A DNA stretch of 41,656 nt, taken from a virus. Below are positions 1 through 7,749 of this stretch, piece after piece; the first letter of the stretch is position 1; every line of letters begins with the position of its first letter. The translations under genes and the position numbers were made by a program. The stretch is from IMG/VR virus record IMGVR_UViG_3300045431_000833, positions 1-41,656 of that record, one strand, 5' to 3'. The notes beneath the pieces are model-generated. The model was not told the DNA's origin. It saw only the letters and a list, made by a program, of their open reading frames with translations, and ran no database searches.

Positions 1-291
1 TCATTGACGATCCTCCCCAGGCTGCGGGTTCAGGCTAGCTCCAGTCACCTGCGCCACGTCAACGTCGCGCCTGTGGCGTCCCGCGCTGATGATCTCCGCC
101 GCCTTGCCCAGGAACAGCGTCCCGACGCCCAGGAAGTAAGCTCCGGCGAAGATGGCCCCGTCGTTCCCGTTCTCCACCTTGCCGGCGATGACGATGGTCG
201 CATGGGCCGCCGCATAGGCGGTCGACATGATGGCGAAGGGGCGGGCGATCTCGCCGATGAAGTGCGCGATGGGATCGAGGATGCTCTTCAT
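1..291 (-). CDS. Putative holin-like small membrane protein
   Basis: A 96-residue protein with two hydrophobic stretches (about residues 15-36 and 46-66) joined by a short polar turn containing ENGNDG, and a charged C-terminal tail with HRRDVD. Size, two predicted membrane segments and position as the last late gene fit a holin or holin-associated protein that permeabilises the inner membrane at lysis. Its start overlaps the stop of the upstream coiled-coil gene by four bases, so the two are probably co-translated. The stop codon is the first base triplet of the window, so whatever follows (an endolysin would be expected) is not visible. The membrane topology is seen; the lysis role is inferred from context. 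Confidence 0.5.
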   Translation of the reverse strand: MKSILDPIAHFIGEIARPFAIMSTAYAAAHATIVIAGKVENGNDGAIFAGAYFLGVGTLFLGKAAEIISAGRHRRDVDVAQVTGASLNPQPGEDRQ

Positions 292-755
292 GCCTTGCCC
301 TCCGTCCGGGTCATGGACGCCATGACCTGCTGCTGCTGCCGGAGCTGACCGTTCAGCATCTCGACCTTCTCCAGCGCCGCCCGGGCGTCCTCGCGTGCCT
401 CATCCCGCTCATGGCGGGTGCGCTCCAGCTCCGCGGTCAGCCTGGCAGCCTCGGCTTCCGCTGCCTCAACCCGCTGGTGGGCGTGCGCCAGGGCCGCCGT
501 GATCCGCGCGACATCCGCCTGCAGCCGCTCGATCTCCTCCCGGAGGCCGCTCGTCACCTCTGTGAAAGCGTTGGCGGTGGCGGCGATGACTGCGGCCTCG
601 CCGGTCGCGTGGTCCTTCGCGGCCGTGGCGTCGACCGCCCGAGCCGGAGGCCTCTGGATCAGGGCTGTCAGGATGCCCCCCAGCCCCAGAGCGCCCAACA
701 GGCTGGCTATCCCCTGCCACGAGGCGAGCGGGGTCATCGGGTCGCCTGAGGACAT
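288..755 (-). CDS. Membrane-anchored coiled-coil protein, possible spanin/holin partner
   Basis: A 155-residue protein with one hydrophobic segment near the N-terminus (about residues 12-34) followed by an almost uninterrupted alpha-helical coiled coil rich in Glu, Arg and Ala (about 65-145). This single-anchor plus periplasmic-coil build is typical of inner-membrane spanin subunits and of several unclassified phage lysis accessories. The start at 755 is supported by an AGGAG ribosome-binding site five bases upstream. It is directly followed by the holin-like gene with a four-base overlap. No outer-membrane lipoprotein partner was found next to it, so the spanin call is tentative. Confidence 0.45.
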   Translation of the reverse strand: MSSGDPMTPLASWQGIASLLGALGLGGILTALIQRPPARAVDATAAKDHATGEAAVIAATANAFTEVTSGLREEIERLQADVARITAALAHAHQRVEAAEAEAARLTAELERTRHERDEAREDARAALEKVEMLNGQLRQQQQVMASMTRTEGKA

Positions 756-776
756 GGCGGCTCCTGAGGTTGGCGG

Positions 777-796
777 GTCGACCGGAAACGGTCGAC
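777..796. other. Perfect 8-bp inverted repeat with GAAA loop
   Basis: GTCGACCG, GAAA, CGGTCGAC: an uninterrupted eight-base-pair stem closed by a GNRA-type tetraloop when transcribed rightward. It lies in the 97-base gap between the divergent coiled-coil gene and the acetyltransferase gene. Rightward it is followed by TATTTCG rather than a clear T-run; leftward there is no T-run. It could be a 5' untranslated-region hairpin, an operator or a weak terminator. Confidence 0.5.
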
Positions 797-852
797 GCTA
801 TTTCGCTTCACCGACCGGGCTGCGCGGACATACCCTGCAATCGGAGGTGGCT

Positions 853-1476
853 ATGCGGTTGGCGATCTACGGAGCAGGCGGACAAGCCCGAGAGAGCGCA
901 TGGGTTGCCCGGCGACTAGGCTTGGATCCCATCCTCGTTTCCGACGATCTCTCCGAGCACGGCCAAGTGCACGGCTTCCCGATTGTTGGCCTGGAAGAAG
1001 TGCCGTCGGATTGCCCGGTAGTCGTGGCGATAGCCGACGGCAGCGCGCGGCGCCGTGTCGTCGCGCGAGTAGAGCAGCGGCAGCTGGCATTCTCAAACCT
1101 GATCGCGCCAACTGCTGCTTATGTCGGCCCGGCTGTTATGGATGAAGGCGGGATCATCGGTGACTTTACGGTTCTGAGCGACGTTCGGATCGGTCGGCAC
1201 TTCCAGATCAACGTCAGTTCTTACGTTGGCCACGACTGTGTTATCGGCGACTTCGTGACGCTCGCTCCACGGGTCTCGGTCAACGGGAACGTCGTGATCG
1301 AGGACGACGTCTACATCGGCACCGGCGCCATTATCCGTAACGGAACCACAGAGCGGCCCATTACGATCGGACGGGGCGCGTTCATCGCTATGGGCGCTCT
1401 GGTTTCGAAGGACGTGGCGCCTGGGGCCAGGGTGATGCCGCGTTGGCCTAGGCCGACAAGTTCGCCTCATCCTTGA
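853..1476 (+). CDS. NeuD/PglD-like sugar O-acetyltransferase (accessory gene)
   Basis: 207 residues. The N-terminus has the Rossmann-like fold start of the NeuD/PglD family (IYGAGGQARE, residues 4-13), followed by a left-handed beta-helix of hexapeptide repeats (about 110-190) with the catalytic-type His in VGHDCVIGD. Members acetylate sialic acid or other sugars of surface glycans. The start at 853 has GGAGG six bases upstream; an upstream in-frame extension was rejected. The usual closing GNPA motif is absent: the last 14 residues are an unusual Pro/Arg/Ser tail, encoded where the gene overlaps the 3' end of the tailspike gene by 29 bases. It runs opposite to the late operon, has lower G+C than its neighbours, and looks like a lysogenic-conversion gene. 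The substrate is unknown. Confidence 0.75.
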   Translation: MRLAIYGAGGQARESAWVARRLGLDPILVSDDLSEHGQVHGFPIVGLEEVPSDCPVVVAIADGSARRRVVARVEQRQLAFSNLIAPTAAYVGPAVMDEGGIIGDFTVLSDVRIGRHFQINVSSYVGHDCVIGDFVTLAPRVSVNGNVVIEDDVYIGTGAIIRNGTTERPITIGRGAFIAMGALVSKDVAPGARVMPRWPRPTSSPHP

Positions 1477-3613
1477 GCACCGCCGTGCTCCCGACCACGC
1501 CGGCAGTCGTGCAGATCTTGCCGGGTGACGCCCCTGCTGACGGATCGGAGAAGACAATACGGTCACCTTTGGCGACGGTGAGACCGGTCAGCGTCGCCGC
1601 CGAAGTCGCTCTATAGGTGGTGATGAGTTCGCCTGAGCCGTTCATGTCATGGCCAACCGGGACGGCCCTCTGCCCGAAGATCTTGTTCGTCACACCTGCA
1701 CCGAACAGTATCTTGCCGTCGATCAGACCGATGGGCCCATCGGGCGTATCCGTCCCGGCCACAAGGGCAAAGCGCCCTGCTCCATGCGCGTGGATCGTCG
1801 GCCGGTTCCGGAAGATCACGCCCGTGGCACCAGCGGTTTCTTCAGTGTCCTGGATCAGCCGGATGCAGTGACCACAGGTCTCGTCACCCAAGAGCGCACC
1901 GAAGTGCCCGCCATCGAAGACCGCCCCCTCAGAGTCGCCGACCTGCACATCCGGGAACGGCAGGCCGGTGCCTGCATCGTCTGGGCCCTGGCTGCCGTAT
2001 TCGTCGGCCTCCGTGTCGATGTACTGGACCCCGACGCAACCATCTTCCTGAAGCGTGTTCTGGCGCCACGAGTGCGTGTACCGGCCGCCGATGAACTTCG
2101 TGTTCCGGGAGGCACTTGAACGCCTCGCCACGAGAAAGCCGGCCATCTCGCACTTCACGAAGGACCCGCCGTCGAGGTTCGTGGTGTTGATCCCGAAGGC
2201 GGCACCTCCCTCAGCGTCCGTGCGGCCGGTACAGTGCTCGAAAGTCACGTCGGTCGGGTAAAGCGCCGTGCCGCGAAGCGAGTCGTAGGCATAGTTGTCG
2301 ATCGCGGCTTGCACGTTATCCGCCTTTGAGTCCGCGCGGATGCCCTCGCCAGTTCCAGCATTCAGGACGTGACATTCGCTGAACTTGTTGCCGCGCAGAG
2401 CTCGGACAAAATCTTCCTGCCGCGCAAATTCATAGCCGAGATCGCCAGCGTGGTGGACGAAGCCAGACTCGGTTGTCCCGTGAACCATCACCCGCTCGAC
2501 CCGCATGCCGTGGCAGCCAGACAGCCGGACGCCGAAGGAGCCGCTGTCCGTCACGCCTGGCTGGATGGGACGCGAGAGTTCCTCGACGAGGATATCGAAG
2601 AAGTGGTTGTCGTGCGGGTGGGTCGTAAAGGCGTAGCCGGCCAGGAAGTTGATCCGATTGCTGGCCATCTGCGCTGGGTCGGAGAAGAAGGCTTGGCTCC
2701 CGTCGGGCTTGCGGCCGCGGACGGACCAGTCGCTGCCGATCCCCATCGTCAGCTTGTCGCTGGCGAGCACCCGTATGCGTCCAATGCTGCAGCCGGAGAT
2801 GTTGCCGCCGAGCTGGATAGCGGCTGCGCCGCCCGCGGAGATGGGGCCGAGATCCTTGTCTGAAATCAGCGCCAGGTCGCGAAGGACCACCCCGACGACA
2901 TCATCGAACTCATCCGGGGCGCCGACGGTGGATTCGTTGCCGTAGTCCACTCCGATCAGGACGCATGCGTGGGCAGATGCCGAGGAACCGGGCGTGCCGC
3001 TGGACCGGACGTCGATCTTGCCCCCCCGAACGGTGCAATGGCTCATGGGACGGATGCCTGCGACCCGGCCGCCCGCGAGGTTGGGCTGGAGGACGCCTCC
3101 GGCAAGATCGAGGTCGACGAATGGCCGTACGGCCGTTTCATCCTCGGTCGTCGTGGTCGCGCCGGGCTTGAGGCGGAGGATGCCTCCTTGGAAGGTCGAG
3201 TTGTTGCTGACCGCCTCGATGGCCGCAGCCAGCTTCAGTGTGTCGTCGGTTGAGCCGTCACTCTTGATCCCGAAGAATTCGCCATGGTTCAGGTAGGGGA
3301 GGGCGTCCCCCAGCGTCGTGACGATTGATGGAAAACTAGGTAGAGACGCGCCGACCATCTGGGCACCGGTCCCAGAGGCGAGGTCGGCAGTGTCGACCTT
3401 GTTCAGGATAGACGGAGCGTCCGGCGCGCCAGAGGCGAGGTCCTGGATCTGCTGCAGAGCATTCTCGACGGCCTCGCGATCAGCCGCGACCGCCGCAGCG
3501 TCGGGCCCTGTGACCTCCTCCACCTTGCGCTGCACCAGCGGGGCGATCAGAGCGGCTCCAGAGACGGTCACGACAGCCCGCCGATTGACGACTTCGATCC
3601 GACGGTCAGCCAT
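1448..3613 (-). CDS. Tailspike/tail fibre with pectate-lyase-type beta-helix
   Basis: 721 residues. A short N-terminal adaptor (1-110, with a helical segment at about 30-62) is followed by the phrase FFGIKSDGSTDDTLKLAAAI (113-132), the hallmark entry into the pectate-lyase-3/right-handed beta-helix fold of phage depolymerase tailspikes. The next 500 residues show repeating short Gly/Asn/Asp-rich beta turns consistent with a parallel beta-helix. The C-terminal 70 residues are probably a separate trimerisation or head domain. It should bind, and perhaps cleave, the host surface polysaccharide. Its start overlaps the stop of the upstream gene by eight bases. The enzymatic activity is inferred; catalytic acids cannot be assigned from sequence alone. 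Confidence 0.75.
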   Translation of the reverse strand: MADRRIEVVNRRAVVTVSGAALIAPLVQRKVEEVTGPDAAAVAADREAVENALQQIQDLASGAPDAPSILNKVDTADLASGTGAQMVGASLPSFPSIVTTLGDALPYLNHGEFFGIKSDGSTDDTLKLAAAIEAVSNNSTFQGGILRLKPGATTTTEDETAVRPFVDLDLAGGVLQPNLAGGRVAGIRPMSHCTVRGGKIDVRSSGTPGSSASAHACVLIGVDYGNESTVGAPDEFDDVVGVVLRDLALISDKDLGPISAGGAAAIQLGGNISGCSIGRIRVLASDKLTMGIGSDWSVRGRKPDGSQAFFSDPAQMASNRINFLAGYAFTTHPHDNHFFDILVEELSRPIQPGVTDSGSFGVRLSGCHGMRVERVMVHGTTESGFVHHAGDLGYEFARQEDFVRALRGNKFSECHVLNAGTGEGIRADSKADNVQAAIDNYAYDSLRGTALYPTDVTFEHCTGRTDAEGGAAFGINTTNLDGGSFVKCEMAGFLVARRSSASRNTKFIGGRYTHSWRQNTLQEDGCVGVQYIDTEADEYGSQGPDDAGTGLPFPDVQVGDSEGAVFDGGHFGALLGDETCGHCIRLIQDTEETAGATGVIFRNRPTIHAHGAGRFALVAGTDTPDGPIGLIDGKILFGAGVTNKIFGQRAVPVGHDMNGSGELITTYRATSAATLTGLTVAKGDRIVFSDPSAGASPGKICTTAGVVGSTAVLKDEANLSA

Positions 3614-4004
3614 TCTGGGTCGCTCCGGGCTGGATGGTGAAGGAGCCTTCCATCATGCGGGTCTTCTCAAGTCCACCGCCAGTGATGTGAAGATCGTAGG
3701 CGAGGATGACCGGCTTTCCGGCGCCTGAGGCGTTCAGGAGGAGGCCCTCGATGGTGGTCTCGTTGATCCTGATCTGGACCGTCGAGACTGTCTCTCCGTC
3801 GACCTCGATCACGCTGACACTGATGCCTTGGGCGTTGGAGGCGGCGTTTGCCAAGGCAATCAGCGGATCGCCCGGCGCATCCGGGCGCAGCCGGACGTGC
3901 ATCGCAAACGTCGCGGCCGAGAAGTCGAAGCCGGCGAAGTCCGTCTGGTCGACGAACACGCTCCATCGCTGGGCGACGAGGTCGACCCGGGCGGGTGTGA
4001 TCAT
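3606..4004 (-). CDS. Small tail-tip/fibre-attachment protein, unknown
   Basis: 132 residues, mostly predicted beta strands, with no signal peptide or membrane segment. It contains FAMHVRLRPDAPGDPLIALANA and a C-terminal FTIQPGATQNG. Small beta-rich proteins of this type lie between the J-like tail-tip protein and the tailspike in many alphaproteobacterial siphophages, where they probably adapt the fibre to the tail tip. Genes overlap downstream (eight bases into the tailspike) and are 23 bases from the upstream gene. The family is not recognised with certainty; the structural role is inferred from position. Confidence 0.55.
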   Translation of the reverse strand: MITPARVDLVAQRWSVFVDQTDFAGFDFSAATFAMHVRLRPDAPGDPLIALANAASNAQGISVSVIEVDGETVSTVQIRINETTIEGLLLNASGAGKPVILAYDLHITGGGLEKTRMMEGSFTIQPGATQNG

Positions 4005-4027
4005 GGCTGTCTCGTTGGTCTGGCCGC

Positions 4028-4276
4028 CTAGACGGCGACGTACTGCAGTTCGTAAGGGGGAGCGGTGACCCCGGCTGGCGCACTCGCGCTCAAGGTCAAA
4101 TCGCCGAGCTCCGACACCACGACGTGCGCGTCGTCGATGCAGAGCCCATCGTCATTGGCGACGACGAACAGGCTCTCGCCGGCCGCCACGTTGAGGGCCA
4201 ACATCCCAGGCGGCGCAATGATGGTTCGGAGGATCGCGCCGCTCGCATCGTCGACGACGAGGGTTCGCTCCGTCAC
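4028..4276 (-). CDS. Small beta-rich tail protein, unknown
   Basis: 82 residues starting at a GTG that overlaps the stop of the tail-tip gene (GTGA), implying coupled translation. The sequence opens MTERTLVVDDASGAILRTI and is dominated by short beta strands; no catalytic motif, cysteine pair or membrane segment is apparent (one Cys in LCIDD). Its place between the J-like protein and the fibre-attachment gene makes it a virion or tail-assembly component. I do not recognise the family. Confidence 0.5.
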   Translation of the reverse strand: MTERTLVVDDASGAILRTIIAPPGMLALNVAAGESLFVVANDDGLCIDDAHVVVSELGDLTLSASAPAGVTAPPYELQYVAV

Positions 4277-6612
4277 CGCTTCTCCTCCCGAACGCTGAGG
4301 AGCATCGAGGACACTTCCTGTGTCGCCGCCCCGCCGTTGCTGAGGGCGATCCAGACCTCGTACGTGTAGGAACCCGCGGCCAGGGTCTCGACTACCGACG
4401 GCGTCTGCCAGCCCTGCAGCAGGTCGCCGTTAATGGCCGTGAACCACTGGTCGTAGACGTTGCCGTTCGGCGGAACGCGCTTGATCTGGATGTTCGCTGC
4501 GATGTCGCCGGCCGCCGGGTGCCAGACGGTCAGGAAGAAGTTGGCCCTGATCTCTAGCCTGCCGCCTGAACTCGTATAGGTGACGGTCCCGACCTTCTTG
4601 TAGGTGGTCCCGGTCAGGGTCTGCGCCGCGCTTGTCGCGGACGAGGCGAAGTTCGTCACCGCGTTGGGAGTGATCTGCGCCGTGTCCGCCTCGTCCAGCA
4701 CCGAGAGGGTGCCCTGATCCACGAAGGTCGACGCTTTCAGACCAGTCAGGATGACGGGATCTAGGACCAACGGGTCAGAGGTGCGGTTTCCCCGGCGGTA
4801 GGAGATCGCAGCTTCCCAGCTGCCGGGCGGCAGGCCGCGGATGACCACCTTCTCCACGTCCGGGGCTTCGACCCGGGCGTCGCTCCAGTCGGTCGCGCCT
4901 ACGGCCCGGTGCTGGATGATGATCTGGTCCGCCAGGCCGTCCGTCATGGCCCCGGTGATGACGATGGCCGGCAGTTCGGAGCCGTCGTCGCCGGTCACCG
5001 TCCCCGCCACAGCGGTCCATTCGGTCGCCTCGGGAGCCGGCGGGGTAGGATCCACGGCCGTGAGGCTCGGGCTGTCCGGCGGGCTGGCGCTCTGGCCGAG
5101 CGCCCATGCGTGCTTCGCATCCGTCTCCGACCGGCATTCCAAGGTCACGATGGCCGAGGCCGGATCGAATGGCCGGCGCATCAGCACGACCTTTTGGCCG
5201 TTCATACCGGTCTCAGCGGCCTCGATGGTGAAGGCGTCCCCCGCCCGCAGGCCCAGCATGTAAGGCTTGGCCGGGATCGACGGCCGCAGGGTCTCGCGGG
5301 CGTTGGCGAGGTCATAGGCCGCCAGTTCCGCTGCTTGCTTGGCCTGGCGGACGTAGCGGTAGGAGACCTCGCGGGTGCGCGGCTCGCCCCGGTCTTCGGT
5401 GACGTAGGTCTCAGCCGAGACGGCGCCGGCCGGGACCTCCTCCCACTTGTGTGGCTCCGACCGATAGCGGGGGATGATGGTGTTCGGCCGGTCCCGGCGC
5501 GAGGCCATGACCCCGATCCGCACCGGGCCGACGATGTCCTCCTGCGTCAGGGTCAGGATCGACGCCCGGGGAGCCTCGGTCATACAGCCGATCATGGCGC
5601 CGCGGTTCAGCGGAACGGCCCCGCCGGCCTGCAGCATGGCGGCCAGCACCTGCCACTTGTCGTCAGACGTCGTCCACTCGCCGCTGATCTTCCAGCCGTT
5701 CGCGTCGGCGATGTTCGCGCCGTCGACAAAGCTGGCGATGTCGATAGTCGCGTCAGGAGCTCCGACACCGGCCAGCCGCTTTGTCCGGTCGATCGAGCCG
5801 TCGGTGTTCAGCTTGAAGTGCCCGCGCGCCCACGCCAGCGCGTGCAGATGCGGGTTCTCCGAATAGGCCCAGGTCGTCCAGTCGTCGCGGCGCTGAGAGC
5901 CCGAGCCGCCCGGATAGGTGCTGTCCAGTCGAGGATCCCAGACCAGCATCCCCAGCAAGGTCCAGAGCGGCCGCGGAACCCCGCTCTCGTAGCTGGCCCG
6001 CTTGGAGTTGTTCTTCAGGGTCCAGAAGCTGGCGGCGAGGCCCGGCGTCTTGTGGTTCGTCGTCCACTCGCTCATCGAGGGCGAGCCGTCCGCGACGCCC
6101 GACGGGGGCTGCAGGGCTGTATCGGTGGGGAGCCCCAGCCGATACGTCATCCACATCTTGTCCTTGTAGGGCTCGACGCTCGCGGCCAGGCCGTCAGGAC
6201 CCGGGAAGGTGACGACGGTGTCGTTGGCCTTGAACTCGGCCACGCCCGAGATCGGCCCGAGGCTCAGGGCCGTGGCGAACGACAGGTAGAGGTTGCCCTT
6301 TCCCCAGACGTTGGCGTGCAGCTGCCGGCCGCCGACGCCGAAGCGACCCATGACGCCAGAGATAGGAGCGGCCGGGTCGGCCTTGAAAGAAGTCGGAGAG
6401 CCGCCAGCGCCCACCTGCGGCTGCATCAGGGCGGTCATGGCGTACGACAGCGCGGCCGAGGCGGCGAGGCTCCCTGCCGCGCCCACGATGGCCGACGCCG
6501 CAGCGAATGACGCCTTGCCGACTCCGACCGCGAAGAGGCCGGACGTGAGCGCAGAGGTAGCCGCTGCTCCGACCCAGCTGATCGCAGTTCCTACGGCGGC
6601 GGCGACGAACAT
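4273..6612 (-). CDS. Tail tip / host-specificity protein (J-like)
   Basis: 779 residues. The first 65 residues are a hydrophobic Ala/Gly-rich helical region (VGTAISWVGAAATSALTSG) typical of the N-terminus of central tail-tip proteins in this phage type, followed by a beta-rich hub region, and a fibronectin-type-III-like domain at about 520-617 (VTGDDGSELPAIVITG, then PGSWEAAISYRRGNRTSD). The C-terminal 130 residues form a separate beta domain (FVDQGTLSVLDEADTAQI onward). Proteins of this class close the tail tube and carry the receptor-binding fibres. It starts immediately after the stop of the upstream peptidase-like gene, in the classical order tape measure, tail tip genes, peptidase-like, J. 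Confidence 0.8.
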   Translation of the reverse strand: MFVAAAVGTAISWVGAAATSALTSGLFAVGVGKASFAAASAIVGAAGSLAASAALSYAMTALMQPQVGAGGSPTSFKADPAAPISGVMGRFGVGGRQLHANVWGKGNLYLSFATALSLGPISGVAEFKANDTVVTFPGPDGLAASVEPYKDKMWMTYRLGLPTDTALQPPSGVADGSPSMSEWTTNHKTPGLAASFWTLKNNSKRASYESGVPRPLWTLLGMLVWDPRLDSTYPGGSGSQRRDDWTTWAYSENPHLHALAWARGHFKLNTDGSIDRTKRLAGVGAPDATIDIASFVDGANIADANGWKISGEWTTSDDKWQVLAAMLQAGGAVPLNRGAMIGCMTEAPRASILTLTQEDIVGPVRIGVMASRRDRPNTIIPRYRSEPHKWEEVPAGAVSAETYVTEDRGEPRTREVSYRYVRQAKQAAELAAYDLANARETLRPSIPAKPYMLGLRAGDAFTIEAAETGMNGQKVVLMRRPFDPASAIVTLECRSETDAKHAWALGQSASPPDSPSLTAVDPTPPAPEATEWTAVAGTVTGDDGSELPAIVITGAMTDGLADQIIIQHRAVGATDWSDARVEAPDVEKVVIRGLPPGSWEAAISYRRGNRTSDPLVLDPVILTGLKASTFVDQGTLSVLDEADTAQITPNAVTNFASSATSAAQTLTGTTYKKVGTVTYTSSGGRLEIRANFFLTVWHPAAGDIAANIQIKRVPPNGNVYDQWFTAINGDLLQGWQTPSVVETLAAGSYTYEVWIALSNGGAATQEVSSMLLSVREEKR

Positions 6613-7035
6613 CTAGATCGACCTCCACGCGTCGGCGTACTCGACAGGCTGGAACACAGTGCAGACCCCGGCCGCCTCCCAGAAGCCGAGGACGCGGCCG
6701 TTCCCGACAGAGACGGTCAGGGCCACGTCGCCCTCCTTTGACCTCAGCGAGAGGATGTCCCCGGGTAGGGCCATGGCCGGCGCGATCCGGGGCAGGCCCA
6801 GAGCGTCCACCGCATCGGCCAGGGTCTCGTAGCCGAGCCGCTTCATTACCCGCCTGGCGCCGACCTCCGACGAGTAGGAGCCCGCTTTCAGGAGGGAGGC
6901 CCGCACGCCCTGCTTGCGCAGCGCGAAGGCCGCCATACGGACGCAGTCGTCCGTTCCGAGCTTCAGCGGCTTGTCCCGGAAGCGGTCGATGGTGGCTTGC
7001 ACCGCCGCCACCCGGCGGATCATCGGGTTCGGCAT
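6613..7035 (-). CDS. Tail-tip NlpC/P60-like (DUF6950-type) protein, probably inactive
   Basis: 140 residues. LKLGTDDCVRMAAFALRKQG (24-43) matches the Cys-nucleophile helix of NlpC/P60-type papain-fold proteins, and the region around PGDILSLRSKEGDVALTVS corresponds to the beta strand that normally carries the catalytic His. There is no histidine anywhere in the protein, so peptidase activity is unlikely. It fills the slot of lambda gpK or the gene-transfer-agent tail peptidase, between the hub-like gene and the J-like gene. The start at 7035 overlaps the upstream stop (TGATG); a longer in-frame extension upstream lies inside the previous gene and was rejected. Confidence 0.65.
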   Translation of the reverse strand: MPNPMIRRVAAVQATIDRFRDKPLKLGTDDCVRMAAFALRKQGVRASLLKAGSYSSEVGARRVMKRLGYETLADAVDALGLPRIAPAMALPGDILSLRSKEGDVALTVSVGNGRVLGFWEAAGVCTVFQPVEYADAWRSI

Positions 7036-7730
7036 CAGAACACGCCCCGGATGAAGTCGATGGTCCCGCCGCCGATGCCGCCGCCGCCGCCAATCGGCGA
7101 GCCGCCATAGCCCCCGCCACCGCCGCCGCCCGTGGTGTCGCTCACCACCCGCGGCCGAGGCGCGTCGTAGCCCCACGGCAGATCGCGCTGGATCTCGGTG
7201 ACGTACTGCATCCCCAGCGCCCCCGGGTAGACTGACTGCCAGAAGGCATTGTTGAGCCGGTGGCCCTCGTTGGCCTCGAACAGCCGCTCCCATGCGGAGA
7301 CGGCGTCGAAGCTGATCACAGTGGCGTTTTCGCTGGCCTCGACCTCGGCGGTGTCCAGCTCGCCGGCGAAGAGAAGCTCCGGCTCGCCGATGACGGCCCC
7401 CGTCGCCTGATCGACCGCAGCGAACCAGACGTAGATCGGTGAGCCCTGGTTGGCCGGGCTGGTGATGTCCGCCAGTGCAGGGAGAATCGCCGGCAGGAAG
7501 TTGAAGCGCACCGTCGGAGCCTCGGTCCCGACCTGCTCCGTCATCTCCTCGACCGCATCGAGGACGCCGTAGACCTCATCCTCTCCGCTGTAGGTCTCTC
7601 CGTCGTGGACGACCTCGCCAGCCCTATCCACCAGCCGGATCGTGTGCCCCGGAAGCTCGATCTTGAGCAGCAGGCACACCAGCGGCGCCGCACCTTTCAG
7701 CGCGGCGTCGAGAGACGCATCTAGGGACAT
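7035..7730 (-). CDS. Tail tip/hub protein with Gly-rich C-terminus
   Basis: 231 residues, starting at 7730 behind a clear CGGAGG site five bases upstream. The N-terminal 180 residues are beta-rich (IELPGHTIRLVDRAGEVVHD, LLFAGELDTAEVEA) and end with SVYPGALGMQYVTEIQRDLP, a phrase type common in baseplate-hub proteins of alphaproteobacterial siphophages, just before the peptidase-like gene. The C-terminus is an unusual glycine tract (about residues 200-222, GGGGGGGYGG and GGGGGIGGG), encoded by GCC-repeat-like DNA at 7073-7130, and probably forms a flexible linker. The hub role is inferred from order and general fold. Confidence 0.65.
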   Translation of the reverse strand: MSLDASLDAALKGAAPLVCLLLKIELPGHTIRLVDRAGEVVHDGETYSGEDEVYGVLDAVEEMTEQVGTEAPTVRFNFLPAILPALADITSPANQGSPIYVWFAAVDQATGAVIGEPELLFAGELDTAEVEASENATVISFDAVSAWERLFEANEGHRLNNAFWQSVYPGALGMQYVTEIQRDLPWGYDAPRPRVVSDTTGGGGGGGYGGSPIGGGGGIGGGTIDFIRGVF

Positions 7731-7749
7731 TTTGCCTCCGGAACGAGGT

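Noticed and set aside
418-852. N-terminal extension of the acetyltransferase frame
   Set aside because: It runs through the opposite-strand coiled-coil gene and is Ala/Ser/Arg-rich; the ATG at 853 has a strong ribosome site and begins with the canonical Rossmann motif.
4909-6510. A 533-codon plus-strand frame opposite the J-like gene
   Set aside because: Low-complexity Arg/Gly/Asp composition, no ribosome site and complete overlap with the tail-tip gene.
7073-7130. GCC-type repeat considered as a CRISPR or microsatellite element
   Set aside because: It is an in-frame glycine-coding tract within the hub gene, without spacer structure.
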